16,148 bases of DNA, from assembly GCA_044375415.1 (NCBI GenBank), contig JBILMS010000068.1, positions 1 to 16,148 on the forward strand. The letters are read 5' to 3'. The position numbers were made by a program, and so were the translations under genes. Of the stretch, positions 6,191-13,622 are shown one piece after another. The notes beneath the pieces are model-generated. The model saw only the letters and a program-made list of their open reading frames with translations. It did no database searches and was not told the origin of the DNA. The first letter of the stretch is position 1, and every line of letters starts with the position of its first letter. The stretch comes from JAWXBG01 sp044375415. Its GTDB lineage: Bacteria; Bacteroidota; Bacteroidia; Flavobacteriales_D; Sanyastnellaceae.

Positions 6191-8227
6191 TTATCCCATT
6201 TTTTTTAATACCATCCACCCCCAAACCCCCAAACCAGTCAGCATTAATCCCAATCCAATCAAGGCCAACTTTGAATGATAAACAAATCGAATCTCTCCGC
6301 TTCCGGCATTCACTTGCATCATCGTGTGATTCACCACTTTAATCGGAAGTGTCTGACCATTTTGCTCACATCGCCAATTCGAGTGATAGTTCTGCTGAAG
6401 AATCACACTGCGACCACCACTAGTTACTGCGCTTATTTGATTGGATAAGATTTGGATGTTGCTGGTTGGCCTTGTCGAATCGTTACAAAATATCAACGGA
6501 TGATCAAAACACCCCGGATATGTTCCACTGTGCTCTAGATCCCGATACCCATCGAGGATGTACGAATTGTAGCCATCCCACGCCGGTTGGTGTAAAAAGA
6601 TGTTATGATTGCAGACCAATCCCGGTATTTGCAATCCACAACCGGGACTCTGATGTTCAATCACATGATCCCCTTTATACAGTTCGCGATTAGCTTCTGT
6701 CTTTTTCAACTCTTTTTGTGCTTGCGAAATATGAATGGGGTAGACCACCGTTGCGTGTATATTTAGTTGCACAGCAATAAACATATCGAGCACTACAACT
6801 ACTGGAAGGATCGACCAATTTCTTTTTTTCCAAATAAAATAGATGGTACTTAAAAAGATTAGCTGTATGATGGCATGCACCCCTATCCGTTGAGAAATGC
6901 TGAAATGACCTGGTTCGGGAAAAGAAAAAATTTCTCGGTGAAAAAGGCCAAGTGTATTTGATGTTAATCCGGATGCATTGATTACAACTAGAACTAAAAG
7001 CGTTAGTGCAATCAAAGCGAAAACAGCAGTAATCCTTTTGAAGGAAATTTCGTGCACGTTTTTTATGATTCTATTCAACGAGATTGAACCAAGCACAATA
7101 GCAGCAAAAAGCCCCATGAAACGGAAGATGGAGGGATGACGAAACAGATCAAGACCCGGTAAGAATCTGCTCCACCAACGGAGTGGAAATAAATCTCCGG
7201 AGGCCAAGAACATCAATAAAATAAATCCTCCAAATAAAAAATACTCTCTTCTAGTTTTACCGGGAAAAATCAACCACATCAGCAGGCACAATAAAATGGT
7301 CAATCCCATATAGCCGTTGAGCATAGAAAAGTCGCTGCCCCAATTGAATCTGATTACATCATTTGTCGTGGCGTCCATATAGGTATCAGCTCCAACGGAA
7401 TAAGGTACCAGCATCGAAATCCATGCTTTGGGTGGAAAAGGGTTTTCTAAAAGTCGTTCTTGCGAAAGTCCTTCTGTGCGTGTTACTTCAGGGAGGTATT
7501 CATAAACGGACAACAAATGTGGAGCTGCCAAAAGCAGAGTTAAAACACTCATCACCAAACTAGCCTTCAACCACGATAGAAGTTTTTGTTTATCGTTGTA
7601 TAGTTTCTGATTTACAAAAAAGTAGATTGAATAAGCAAGTAGACAATAAAACGCTATGATGCTTATACCCGGATAGGATCCCGTGAGCATCATCCAAGTG
7701 ACAAGGGCAGTCCAGGCTGCGTATTTCCATTTTCCGGTGTGAAAAGTTAAACGCAAATACATCACAACCCATGGCATCCAGGCTAGACCTATCAGATAGA
7801 TGAAGTTTTGAGCATTGCTTACAAAAACACCGCAGGCCATAAAGCTGATACCGGCTACCCAGGCGGCGATTTCTCCGGCATCTAGACTTCGAACCAAACG
7901 GTACATGCCATAGCCGGCGATGAAGATGTGAAGGCACCACTCGAAATTGATGGCGTAAAAATCATAGCCATAGATCAAACTTATGATCCATACGATCGGA
8001 TACCAAGCACCGGTTTCCGGATCGGCATGGAGCGGAAATCCCAAATGCTGCCATGAACTCCAAAGAGGAAGATGTCCATCGCGCAGAAGTTCAGCCACAT
8101 TGTATCGCCATGCTAAAAAACAATTGATAGCATCCCATCGCAGAACATGCTGCATAAAGCCAACCTGCCAAAAGATGGCAAAGGCCAATAAGAACAAGAG
8201 AGAAGCTACTTTAATTTGGCTGAGCAT
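6191..8227 (-). CDS. YfhO-like polytopic membrane protein (putative GT-C-type glycosyltransferase)
   Basis: A 678-residue inner-membrane protein with about 13 hydrophobic segments. The first lies at residues 5-24. A large loop follows with WDAINCF (31-37) and the pattern LPLWSSWQHLGFPLHADPE, as in YfhO/GT-C proteins where an early Asp (here D32) is thought to be catalytic. A soluble segment precedes the last membrane span. Its end has QQNYHSNWRCEQNGQ and HTMMQVNAGSGEIRFVYHS, matching the C-terminal strand pattern of YfhO. Family members are linked to lipid-carried sugar transfer; the substrate here is unknown. I chose the ATG at 8227 because it directly precedes the first membrane segment and a strong promoter ends 5 nt upstream. 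An in-frame ATG at 8344 would put that promoter inside the gene. No partner gene is adjacent. Confidence 0.85.
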   Translation of the reverse strand: MLSQIKVASLLFLLAFAIFWQVGFMQHVLRWDAINCFLAWRYNVAELLRDGHLPLWSSWQHLGFPLHADPETGAWYPIVWIISLIYGYDFYAINFEWCLHIFIAGYGMYRLVRSLDAGEIAAWVAGISFMACGVFVSNAQNFIYLIGLAWMPWVVMYLRLTFHTGKWKYAAWTALVTWMMLTGSYPGISIIAFYCLLAYSIYFFVNQKLYNDKQKLLSWLKASLVMSVLTLLLAAPHLLSVYEYLPEVTRTEGLSQERLLENPFPPKAWISMLVPYSVGADTYMDATTNDVIRFNWGSDFSMLNGYMGLTILLCLLMWLIFPGKTRREYFLFGGFILLMFLASGDLFPLRWWSRFLPGLDLFRHPSIFRFMGLFAAIVLGSISLNRIIKNVHEISFKRITAVFALIALTLLVLVVINASGLTSNTLGLFHREIFSFPEPGHFSISQRIGVHAIIQLIFLSTIYFIWKKRNWSILPVVVVLDMFIAVQLNIHATVVYPIHISQAQKELKKTEANRELYKGDHVIEHQSPGCGLQIPGLVCNHNIFLHQPAWDGYNSYILDGYRDLEHSGTYPGCFDHPLIFCNDSTRPTSNIQILSNQISAVTSGGRSVILQQNYHSNWRCEQNGQTLPIKVVNHTMMQVNAGSGEIRFVYHSKLALIGLGLMLTGLGVWGWMVLKKMG

Positions 8228-8232
8228 GTTGG

Positions 8233-8261
8233 CAAAGGTATGTGCAAACAAGATGTGCCAA
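8233..8261 (-). promoter_or_regulatory. Strong Bacteroidota promoter for the YfhO-like gene
   Basis: On the minus strand there is TTG (8259-8261), 18 bp, then a perfect TACCTTTG (8233-8240). Only five bases (CCAAC) separate this -7 element from the ATG at 8227. The transcript should therefore start at or within a few bases of the start codon. Confidence 0.7.
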
Positions 8262-8434
8262 CTATTCTGACCAATTGGTAAACATTTTGTGAGTACTAAT
8301 AGTCTTGTTAATCCAATTTTTGCGCTGCTTGAGGAGATTTTCACGGTTAATCTTTACAATTCTCAATTTAGTAGAAATCTTGATTTACCTTAGTCTCTAT
8401 GATAGGTATATTTTTCGAGAAAAAGTTGAAAGAA

Positions 8435-9034
8435 ATGGGATTTCGTTTAACGGCACTTTTGTTGCTACTTTACTTGAATTTGTCCTGTGTTTTTTGTCAA
8501 CCTGACGACTCAACTTATATTGGTGACCACAGGTTATGGCTGGATTTCGGAGGGGGACCACTACTTGAAAAAGGTGGAAATTTTTTCCTAGATGCTAGTT
8601 ACATTCGCTACGGTAAGTATTATTTTAACGGAGGTTATTCCGGAGTGTCACGTGAGGAAGCTGTCAGAACTTTAGTCAACTTGGGTAGTGTATTTTGCTT
8701 GGCCGGCAGAAATTATACTTTATCTCGAGCTAGTTCTTTGTTGTTAGGTGCAGGACCTACAATGGGAATCGGTGATTATTATGTTAATCGTCAAAAACAT
8801 GTATCTCCGGAACAATGGTTTTTGGGTGTTTTGATATTTCCGGAATCTACTTATTACACTTACGACATTAAAAAATATAGGTATCTGGGACTTATGATTT
8901 CTGCCCAGTACTTGCTTCGCAGTCGCTGCTTGGGTCTAGGCATCAGATTTTACGCGAACATTCATAAATACCCGGATGCCGGATTTACATTTTCTTATGC
9001 CGTTGGCAGTCTTCGCAAAAAGAAGAGTAAATAA
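8435..9034 (+). CDS. Exported protein of unknown function, possible outer-membrane barrel
   Basis: A 199-residue protein that I do not recognise. It starts with a signal peptide (basic FR, then LTALLLLLYLNLSCVFCQ) likely cleaved near CVFC/Q. The Cys residues do not form a good lipobox. The mature part is rich in Gly, Tyr and alternating hydrophobic residues (LWLDFGGGPLLEKGG, FFLDASYIRYGKYYFNGGYSG, LGLGIRFYANIHKY, FTFSYAVGSL), as in small beta-barrel outer-membrane proteins. This is inference only. I prefer the ATG at 8435 over the in-frame ATG at 8399: it gives a normal signal peptide and has an A-rich upstream. A near-consensus -7 box TACCTTAG (8386-8393) would leave a leader of about 35 nt. 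The gene is divergent from the YfhO-like gene, which shares the control region. Confidence 0.75.
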   Translation: MGFRLTALLLLLYLNLSCVFCQPDDSTYIGDHRLWLDFGGGPLLEKGGNFFLDASYIRYGKYYFNGGYSGVSREEAVRTLVNLGSVFCLAGRNYTLSRASSLLLGAGPTMGIGDYYVNRQKHVSPEQWFLGVLIFPESTYYTYDIKKYRYLGLMISAQYLLRSRCLGLGIRFYANIHKYPDAGFTFSYAVGSLRKKKSK

Positions 9035-9145
9035 GGGTATACTGAGTTTTATATTATTTTCTTTTCAGCGATTTGGGAAGACTTCCTAACTTATCTTGAT
9101 TTCGAGAATATTCAAGTGGGATTATTGGATAATTTAAACCACAAG

Positions 9146-9176
9146 TTGAAACAAAGTAAATCTTGTCTTATTTTTC
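9146..9176 (+). promoter_or_regulatory. Candidate promoter of the GH3 gene
   Basis: There is a TTG (9146-9148), 20 bp, then TATTTTTC (9169-9176), which matches TAnnTTTG at 5 of 6 defined bases. It ends 8 nt before the GH3 ATG, so the leader would be very short. The rest of the 150-bp gap 9035-9184 shows no gene or clear terminator. Confidence 0.4.
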
Positions 9177-9184
9177 ACCCTTAA

Positions 9185-10702
9185 ATGGCACTTAATTCTG
9201 TCTTCAGTTGGGTGATAAAAAAACGCATCCACCAGATCGATCTCTTCAAAAAGTATCCGGTCGAGGTGCAAAGCGAATTGTTCACCCGTATGATCGACGA
9301 AGCGGCTCTAACTCGTTTCGGCCTTCAGCATGGCTTTGGAAACATTCGCACCCTGCAAGATTACAAGAAAGCCGTACCCATTCGCAAATACGAAGACTAC
9401 AAAGAATACATCGAACTTTTACGCGAAGGTCAGCAAAATGTGCTTTGGCCATCGCGACTTAAGTGGTTCGCTAAAAGCAGTGGTACCACCGACGACAGGA
9501 GTAAATTTATACCTGTAAGCAAAGAAGCTTTGGAGGAATGTCATTACAAAGGTGGTAAAGACATGTTGTGCCTCTATTACCAGCAGAAACCGGATGCCCA
9601 ACTATACAATGGGAAAAATCTGGTGATCGGTGGTAGTAGTAAAATCAACCCTTTTAACGAAGAAGGATATACCGGAGATTTATCCGCCATCATCATTCGA
9701 AACCTGCCTCTGTGGGTGGAGATGAAACGTACGCCCTCCCGCGAAATAGCCCTGATGGATAATTGGGAGGAGAAAATCGAAAAGATGGCAAGGGCTACCA
9801 TCCAAGATGATGTTACTATGATCGTTGGAGTGCCAAGCTGGACCCTCGTTTTACTCAAACGTATTTTAGAAATAACAGGTGAAGAAAGCGTCAGGGATGT
9901 CTGGCCAAATCTCGAGCTTTTTTGTCATGGGGGTGTGAGTTTCAAACCCTATCGCTCTCAATATGAGCAGATCATGGGCAGTAAAGGAATTAACTACGTT
10001 GAGACATACAATGCGAGCGAAGGGTTTTTTGGAATTCAAGATCGCCTTAATCACGACGATCTTCTCCTGATGTTAGACTATGGCATTTTCTACGAGTTTA
10101 TGCCGCTCTCCGAAATTGATTCTAAAAACCCAAAAACAATCGGCCTCGACGAAGTCGAAGTAGGGGAGAGTTATGCCCTTATTATCTCTACCAACGGCGG
10201 TCTGTGGCGTTATATGCTGGGTGATACAGTGCGTTTTACATCGCGTTACCCCTTCCGGATTCAGGTAAGCGGTAGGACCAAACACTTCATCAACGCTTTT
10301 GGAGAAGAACTCGTTATCGAAAATGCCGACGACGCGCTTAAAGTAGCCTGTCAGGAGACAGGGGCTGTCATTTCTGAATATACTGCCGGACCGATTTACA
10401 TGGGCGATGACGCTCGGGGTGCTCACGAATGGCTGATCGAATACGAAGTAGAACCGCAGGATCAACTGCGATTTAACAATTTGCTCGATGAAACCCTTCG
10501 AGTTCTTAACAGCGATTATGACGCTAAGCGGGCCTTTGATCTCAACCTGAAAGCACCTGTTGTTCGGAATATGCCGAGAGGTACGTTTTACGAATGGCTT
10601 CGTGTAAAAGGCAAATTGGGCGGTCAACATAAAGTACCGCGACTGTGCAATGATCGACGTTATGTGGAAGAGGTACTAAATTTGTATGTACCCGGCACAT
10701 GA
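9185..10702 (+). CDS. GH3-family adenylate-forming enzyme
   Basis: A 505-residue cytoplasmic protein of the GH3 branch of the ANL superfamily (acyl-adenylating). KSSGTTDDRSKFIPVS (97-112) is the phosphate-binding loop. YNASEG (275-280) is the A5 motif. YMLGDTVRF (343-351) holds the ribose-binding Asp. SGRTKHFINAFGEE (362-375) is the hinge region. GGQHKVPRL (479-487) carries the C-terminal catalytic Lys (K483). Plant GH3 enzymes join amino acids to hormone acids such as jasmonate or auxin. The bacterial substrate is not known and should not be assumed to be auxin. Length is normal, and the start MALNSVFSWVIKKRIHQIDLF is typical of Bacteroidota members. Its TGA stop overlaps the ATG of the next gene (ATGA), which indicates co-transcription and probably translational coupling. 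Confidence 0.93.
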   Translation: MALNSVFSWVIKKRIHQIDLFKKYPVEVQSELFTRMIDEAALTRFGLQHGFGNIRTLQDYKKAVPIRKYEDYKEYIELLREGQQNVLWPSRLKWFAKSSGTTDDRSKFIPVSKEALEECHYKGGKDMLCLYYQQKPDAQLYNGKNLVIGGSSKINPFNEEGYTGDLSAIIIRNLPLWVEMKRTPSREIALMDNWEEKIEKMARATIQDDVTMIVGVPSWTLVLLKRILEITGEESVRDVWPNLELFCHGGVSFKPYRSQYEQIMGSKGINYVETYNASEGFFGIQDRLNHDDLLLMLDYGIFYEFMPLSEIDSKNPKTIGLDEVEVGESYALIISTNGGLWRYMLGDTVRFTSRYPFRIQVSGRTKHFINAFGEELVIENADDALKVACQETGAVISEYTAGPIYMGDDARGAHEWLIEYEVEPQDQLRFNNLLDETLRVLNSDYDAKRAFDLNLKAPVVRNMPRGTFYEWLRVKGKLGGQHKVPRLCNDRRYVEEVLNLYVPGT

Positions 10703-11487
10703 TGTCATTTCTGCACCTATTTGCCACTTTAGGATATGTTCTAACCCTTGAAAAGGAGTTTCCGGTTGCTTGTGATCGGTTGACTACAGATGAGTTGGGA
10801 AATATCTATCTTGTTTGTAACGATCACCTTGAAAAGTTTGACGCAAACGGCAATGCACTCTTTCGCTCTTCAGATCTTGGTTATGGCGATATCTTTTTAG
10901 CCGATGCTACCAATGCCCTAAAACCTTTTGTCTATTACCGCGATCAAAATGTAATCGTAACTTTCGATAACACACTGAGCTCCCAAGGAAATACCATTGA
11001 TCTCAAAGGCAGCGAATTCGGGCAAGTAGAACTCGTTGGGGCCTCACGCGACAATAGCTTTTGGCTCTGGAATGCTAGTGGATATGAGTTGATTCGCGTT
11101 TCAAAAGACATGAACCGTATAAATTCTTCGCCAAATCTAGGAATGGTAACGGGACTTGAAATATCTCCTACACAAATTATTGAAACGGCAACTGCTTTGT
11201 TTTTGGTAGATCCAAATCACGGCTTGTTGGAGTTCGATATTTTTGGAACATACAGGAGAATGATCCCGCTCTCATTCACGGGTAGGGTGCAAGTTTTGGA
11301 TAATCTCATTTTTTACAGCAATGGAGAAAATGAAAAATTGTATGTGGCGGACATCAATTTGCCGGTTGTCGACGAAATTGCTTTGATGAGTACTCCCGAA
11401 TCGCCTGTGGAATGCCGCAATGGACGCGTCTTTTACATTAGTGGAAAAAAACTTCAGGTCTATAAGGCAGAAACGTTGCGAGATTAA
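10699..11487 (+). CDS. Exported propeller-like protein of unknown function
   Basis: A 262-residue protein. A short hydrophobic N-terminus (MMSFLHLFATLGYVLTL) suggests export, although it lacks the usual basic residues. The rest shows about six similar strand-rich repeats: LGNIYLVCNDHLEKFDANGN (about 33-52), then segments near 70-90, 114-136, 165-189, 200-219 and 239-257, e.g. LFLVDPNHGLLEFDIFGTYR and GRVFYISGKKLQVYKAE. This spacing fits a six-bladed beta-propeller. No catalytic residues can be named. The ATG overlaps the GH3 stop by 4 bases. A second ATG follows directly (10702) and could also start it. The tight coupling with GH3 suggests co-production, but the exported location makes a shared reaction unlikely. 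Function is unassigned. Confidence 0.8.
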   Translation: MMSFLHLFATLGYVLTLEKEFPVACDRLTTDELGNIYLVCNDHLEKFDANGNALFRSSDLGYGDIFLADATNALKPFVYYRDQNVIVTFDNTLSSQGNTIDLKGSEFGQVELVGASRDNSFWLWNASGYELIRVSKDMNRINSSPNLGMVTGLEISPTQIIETATALFLVDPNHGLLEFDIFGTYRRMIPLSFTGRVQVLDNLIFYSNGENEKLYVADINLPVVDEIALMSTPESPVECRNGRVFYISGKKLQVYKAETLRD

Positions 11488-11506
11488 AGCTTGAGGGGTA
11501 CTTTCG
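11476..11506 (+). promoter_or_regulatory. Candidate internal promoter before the deoxynucleoside kinase
   Basis: There is a TTG (11476-11478) inside the end of the previous gene, 20 bp, then TACTTTCG (11499-11506), which matches TAnnTTTG except for one base. It would give a leader of about 25 nt for the kinase gene, letting it be expressed separately from the GH3 pair. Confidence 0.35.
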
Positions 11507-11537
11507 GCCTCTGACTTTCTAATAGTACCTAAACAAT

Positions 11538-12155
11538 ATGCATGTAGCCATCGCCGGAAATATCGGTTCGGGAAAAACCACCCTCACTACTTTGTTGGCC
11601 AAACATTATAAGTGGCAGCCACACTTCGAAGAAGTAGATGACAATCCATATCTCATTGATTTTTACAAAGACATGCAGCGCTGGTCTTTCAACCTGCAAG
11701 TATTCTTTTTAAAACAGCGTTTCCGTCAATTGATGGATCTGGAAAAGAGCGGTAAAAAAATCGTTCAGGATAGAACCATTTATGAAGATGCACACATCTT
11801 CGCTCCGAACTTGCACAGTATGGGTTTGATGACAACCCGCGATTACGAAAACTACTTCGATCTGTTTTCGATCATGGATGAATTCATCAAAGCTCCGGAT
11901 TTATTGATTTATCTCCGCGCCAGCGTTCCCGTGCTCGTTCAGAACATTCAGAAGCGCGGTCGTGAATACGAAGAAGCTATTCGTTTGGATTATCTCACTC
12001 GATTGAACGAACGTTATGAAGCGTGGATTTCAACCTATCACAAAGGCAAACTACTTGTGATTGATATCGATGAAAATCGCTTCCACGAAAACGCAGAAGA
12101 TCTTGGGACCATCATTTCAGCGGTGGACTCGCAACTTCACGGACTTTTCAAATAA
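11538..12155 (+). CDS. Deoxynucleoside kinase
   Basis: A 205-residue cytoplasmic kinase of the dNK family (dAK/dGK/TK2-like). It phosphorylates deoxynucleosides to monophosphates with ATP in nucleotide salvage. The P-loop GNIGSGKT is at 7-14. The Glu-rich FEEVDDNPYL (30-39) supplies the usual substrate-side Glu. DRTIYED (78-84) is the DRS-type motif that binds the sugar and phosphate. IQKRGREYE (137-145) is the Arg-rich LID. The length and motif spacing are complete. Base specificity cannot be read reliably by eye; purine-type (dAK/dGK) is common in Bacteroidota. It lies 50 bp after the propeller-like gene, on the same strand, and ends in a probable terminator about 70 bp downstream. Confidence 0.93.
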   Translation: MHVAIAGNIGSGKTTLTTLLAKHYKWQPHFEEVDDNPYLIDFYKDMQRWSFNLQVFFLKQRFRQLMDLEKSGKKIVQDRTIYEDAHIFAPNLHSMGLMTTRDYENYFDLFSIMDEFIKAPDLLIYLRASVPVLVQNIQKRGREYEEAIRLDYLTRLNERYEAWISTYHKGKLLVIDIDENRFHENAEDLGTIISAVDSQLHGLFK

Positions 12156-12222
12156 GTTCTGAGTTTTCAGAAACGGGAATAGAGGTTTAACCCACTCATA
12201 GTAATCATTCTATTGATAAAAT

Positions 12223-12252
12223 GGATTGTCTTAAAACGCAGTCCTTTTTTTT
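12223..12252 (+). terminator. Probable terminator after the deoxynucleoside kinase
   Basis: A 6-bp stem GGATTG/CAGTCC (12223-12228 with 12239-12244, one G-U pair) and a 10-nt loop are followed directly by a run of eight T. The stem is short for an intrinsic terminator but the U-run is strong. Confidence 0.55.
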
Positions 12253-12359
12253 ATTCCTATTGTTAGCGAAAAGTAGGAGGAACTTTCACACGGTATGGGA
12301 TATCTCAAGCCACTTTTATTACATCGTAAGGTGATGATTTGACCGCACTCTGTTTAACA

Positions 12360-12446
12360 ATATGGTCCGTCGATCCTTCGACGCACTCACTTCGTGAGTT
12401 TGCTGCCAATGACAAGTTGCGGATTTAGATAGGAAATGAACCATAT
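12360..12446. repeat. Fold-back element with two tandem hairpins
   Basis: ATATGGT (12360-12366) and ACCATAT (12440-12446) bracket two adjacent hairpins: CGTCGA/TCGACG with loop TCCT (12368-12383) and ACTCAC/GTGAGT with loop TTC (12385-12399). There is no coding potential. It resembles dispersed intergenic elements of Bacteroidota genomes; copy number cannot be judged here. Confidence 0.6.
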
Positions 12447-12481
12447 GGGTTTTCTTTTTTTGGAGACTAATCTTCTCCGAG

Positions 12482-12633
12482 GGCCTCACCCTCCGCCCTC
12501 TCCAGAGGGAGAGGGGACCGATTCTGCAAACTGAAAAGTTCACGTTTTTGAAAGCCGCGACCTTTTGAAAACGGATCATTTCACTCAACGGGAACGTCCC
12601 CCTCTCCTCTGGAGAGGGGCTAGGGGTGAGGCC
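12482..12633. repeat. 152-bp MITE-like element with about 37-bp terminal inverted repeats
   Basis: The left arm (12482-12518) starts GGCCTCACCCT and the right arm (12596-12633) ends AGGGGTGAGGCC. The arms are imperfect inverse copies. Each arm is itself a hairpin: CCCTCTCC/GGAGAGGG (12496-12515) and CCCCTCTCC/GGAGAGGGG (12599-12619). The 77-bp core has no gene. A non-autonomous mobile element or a pair of REP-like units are both possible. No clear target duplication is seen. Confidence 0.75.
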
Positions 12634-12677
12634 TTCCGACGGTTTTGTCAGCGCCCTCTCTTCCCCGCACAACACAT

Positions 12678-12729
12678 CGTCAACCTGAGCGACAAATTCC
12701 GAGGCACGAGGCATATGGAGTCGCAGGTC
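12678..12729. repeat. Short fold-back element
   Basis: The arms ACCTGAGCGAC (12683-12693) and GTCGCAGGT (12720-12728) pair with one bulged A. The enclosed 26 bases contain CCGAGGCACGAGG. It is a third, unrelated fold-back unit in the same gene-free stretch and is probably dispersed in the genome. Confidence 0.5.
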
Positions 12730-12759
12730 AGAATAGAGGAGTATAGAATGTTGTTCAAG

Positions 12760-12786
12760 AAAAAAAAGCTGCCTTTTCAGACAGCT
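12760..12786 (-). terminator. Intrinsic terminator of the hppA-yceI operon
   Basis: On the minus strand AGCTGTC/GGCAGCT forms a 7-bp stem (12780-12786 with 12767-12773, one G-U pair). The loop is TGAAAA and it is followed by a T-run of eight (12760-12767). It starts 26 bp after the yceI stop. This is a strong terminator and it separates the operon from the repeat cluster. Confidence 0.85.
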
Positions 12787-12812
12787 CCTTTTTAGTGAAT
12801 ATAAGAGATCAA

Positions 12813-13622
12813 TTATTTCTTATTCGCTACCACATTGAAGTGAAGCAGAATTTCATTGTTGATGAATTTGTCTCCTAGTCCGGATTCAAATTTATCGGAA
12901 CGGAATTTCACATTAAACAAACTGCGATCAAATTTCATCATTCCTGAGGCGGCAAGTTTACCGCTGCCATCGCTATTGATATTGATATCGCCTTCTGCAG
13001 GCTGAGTAACACCTTTCATTGTTAGATTTCCTTTCACAGTGTACTCACGAGAATTTTTTGCCTCTAGTGAAGTAATGGTAAAAGAAGCCTCAGCGTATGT
13101 GGCTACATCAAAGAAGTCGGCCGATTTTAAATGACCTTCCAACTTTGCTTTGCCTTCTGCTTCTTTGATATCCGTATTAGAGATGCTATTCATATCAAAT
13201 ACAAGAGAACCTCCCTTTAGTCTACTGGCTTCAAAATCGAGAGAACCATTTTTTATATTCACGTTTCCTGTGTGCGTTTTGCCGCTGGCTTCACGACCAA
13301 TCCAAGTTACTTTTGATTCGGTAGCAGCGATGGCATATCCGCCTTCAGATGGACCTGTGATAGCCTCCATTTTACGTTCGTCCACTTCAGTGCCGGTAGA
13401 GTCGCCGCCGAAGTTCATGGCGTAATAACACTTTTGGAAATCGGTTTCAAACTGCGAATTGCTATGACGCAACGAATCGCAATAACGAGCGTTTTCACCA
13501 TTCAAACCGGTGTTGAATCGCTCGCGGGCACATCCGCAGGCATCCAAGGGCTGCTTTTTTTCTTTGCAAGCTGCAAGAATGGTAAGCACAGCCAGAAGGC
13601 TGATAGTGGCTATTTTATTCAT
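12813..13622 (-). CDS. YceI-domain lipoprotein with Cys-rich N-terminal region
   Basis: A 269-residue exported lipoprotein. The signal peptide ends in the lipobox LAAC, with acylated C19. Residues 20-90 form a separate region with four Cys (C29, C31, C48, C65; motif CGCARERF, then CYYAMNFGGD), which could form disulfides or bind metal. Residues about 95-269 are a YceI domain, an eight-stranded lipocalin-like barrel that binds long isoprenoid or similar lipids. HLKSADFFDVATYAEASF, LTMKGVTQP and LGDKFINNEI are its signatures. The ligand is unknown. The ATG (13622) overlaps the hppA stop by 8 bp, so the two are co-transcribed and probably translationally coupled. A good terminator follows. The YceI family call is firm; the role of the Cys-rich region is not. 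Confidence 0.92.
   Translation of the reverse strand: MNKIATISLLAVLTILAACKEKKQPLDACGCARERFNTGLNGENARYCDSLRHSNSQFETDFQKCYYAMNFGGDSTGTEVDERKMEAITGPSEGGYAIAATESKVTWIGREASGKTHTGNVNIKNGSLDFEASRLKGGSLVFDMNSISNTDIKEAEGKAKLEGHLKSADFFDVATYAEASFTITSLEAKNSREYTVKGNLTMKGVTQPAEGDININSDGSGKLAASGMMKFDRSLFNVKFRSDKFESGLGDKFINNEILLHFNVVANKK

Noticed and set aside
6015..6278. Plus-strand reading frames through the GC-rich array (RAHRRAH and PTAVPTAV repeats)
   Set aside because: They are products of the tandem DNA repeat, overlap the riboswitch promoter side and the YfhO 3' end, and have no promoter or homology.
8228..8344. Longer YfhO start at 8344
   Set aside because: It would place a perfect promoter inside the coding region and adds a polar, family-unlike N-terminus.
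10073..10630. 185-codon minus-strand frame inside the GH3 gene
   Set aside because: It is antisense to a clearly conserved coding region whose motifs are all in the plus frame.
12319..12714. Minus-strand 131-codon frame in the repeat cluster
   Set aside because: It runs through three fold-back elements and encodes repeat-derived low-complexity sequence.
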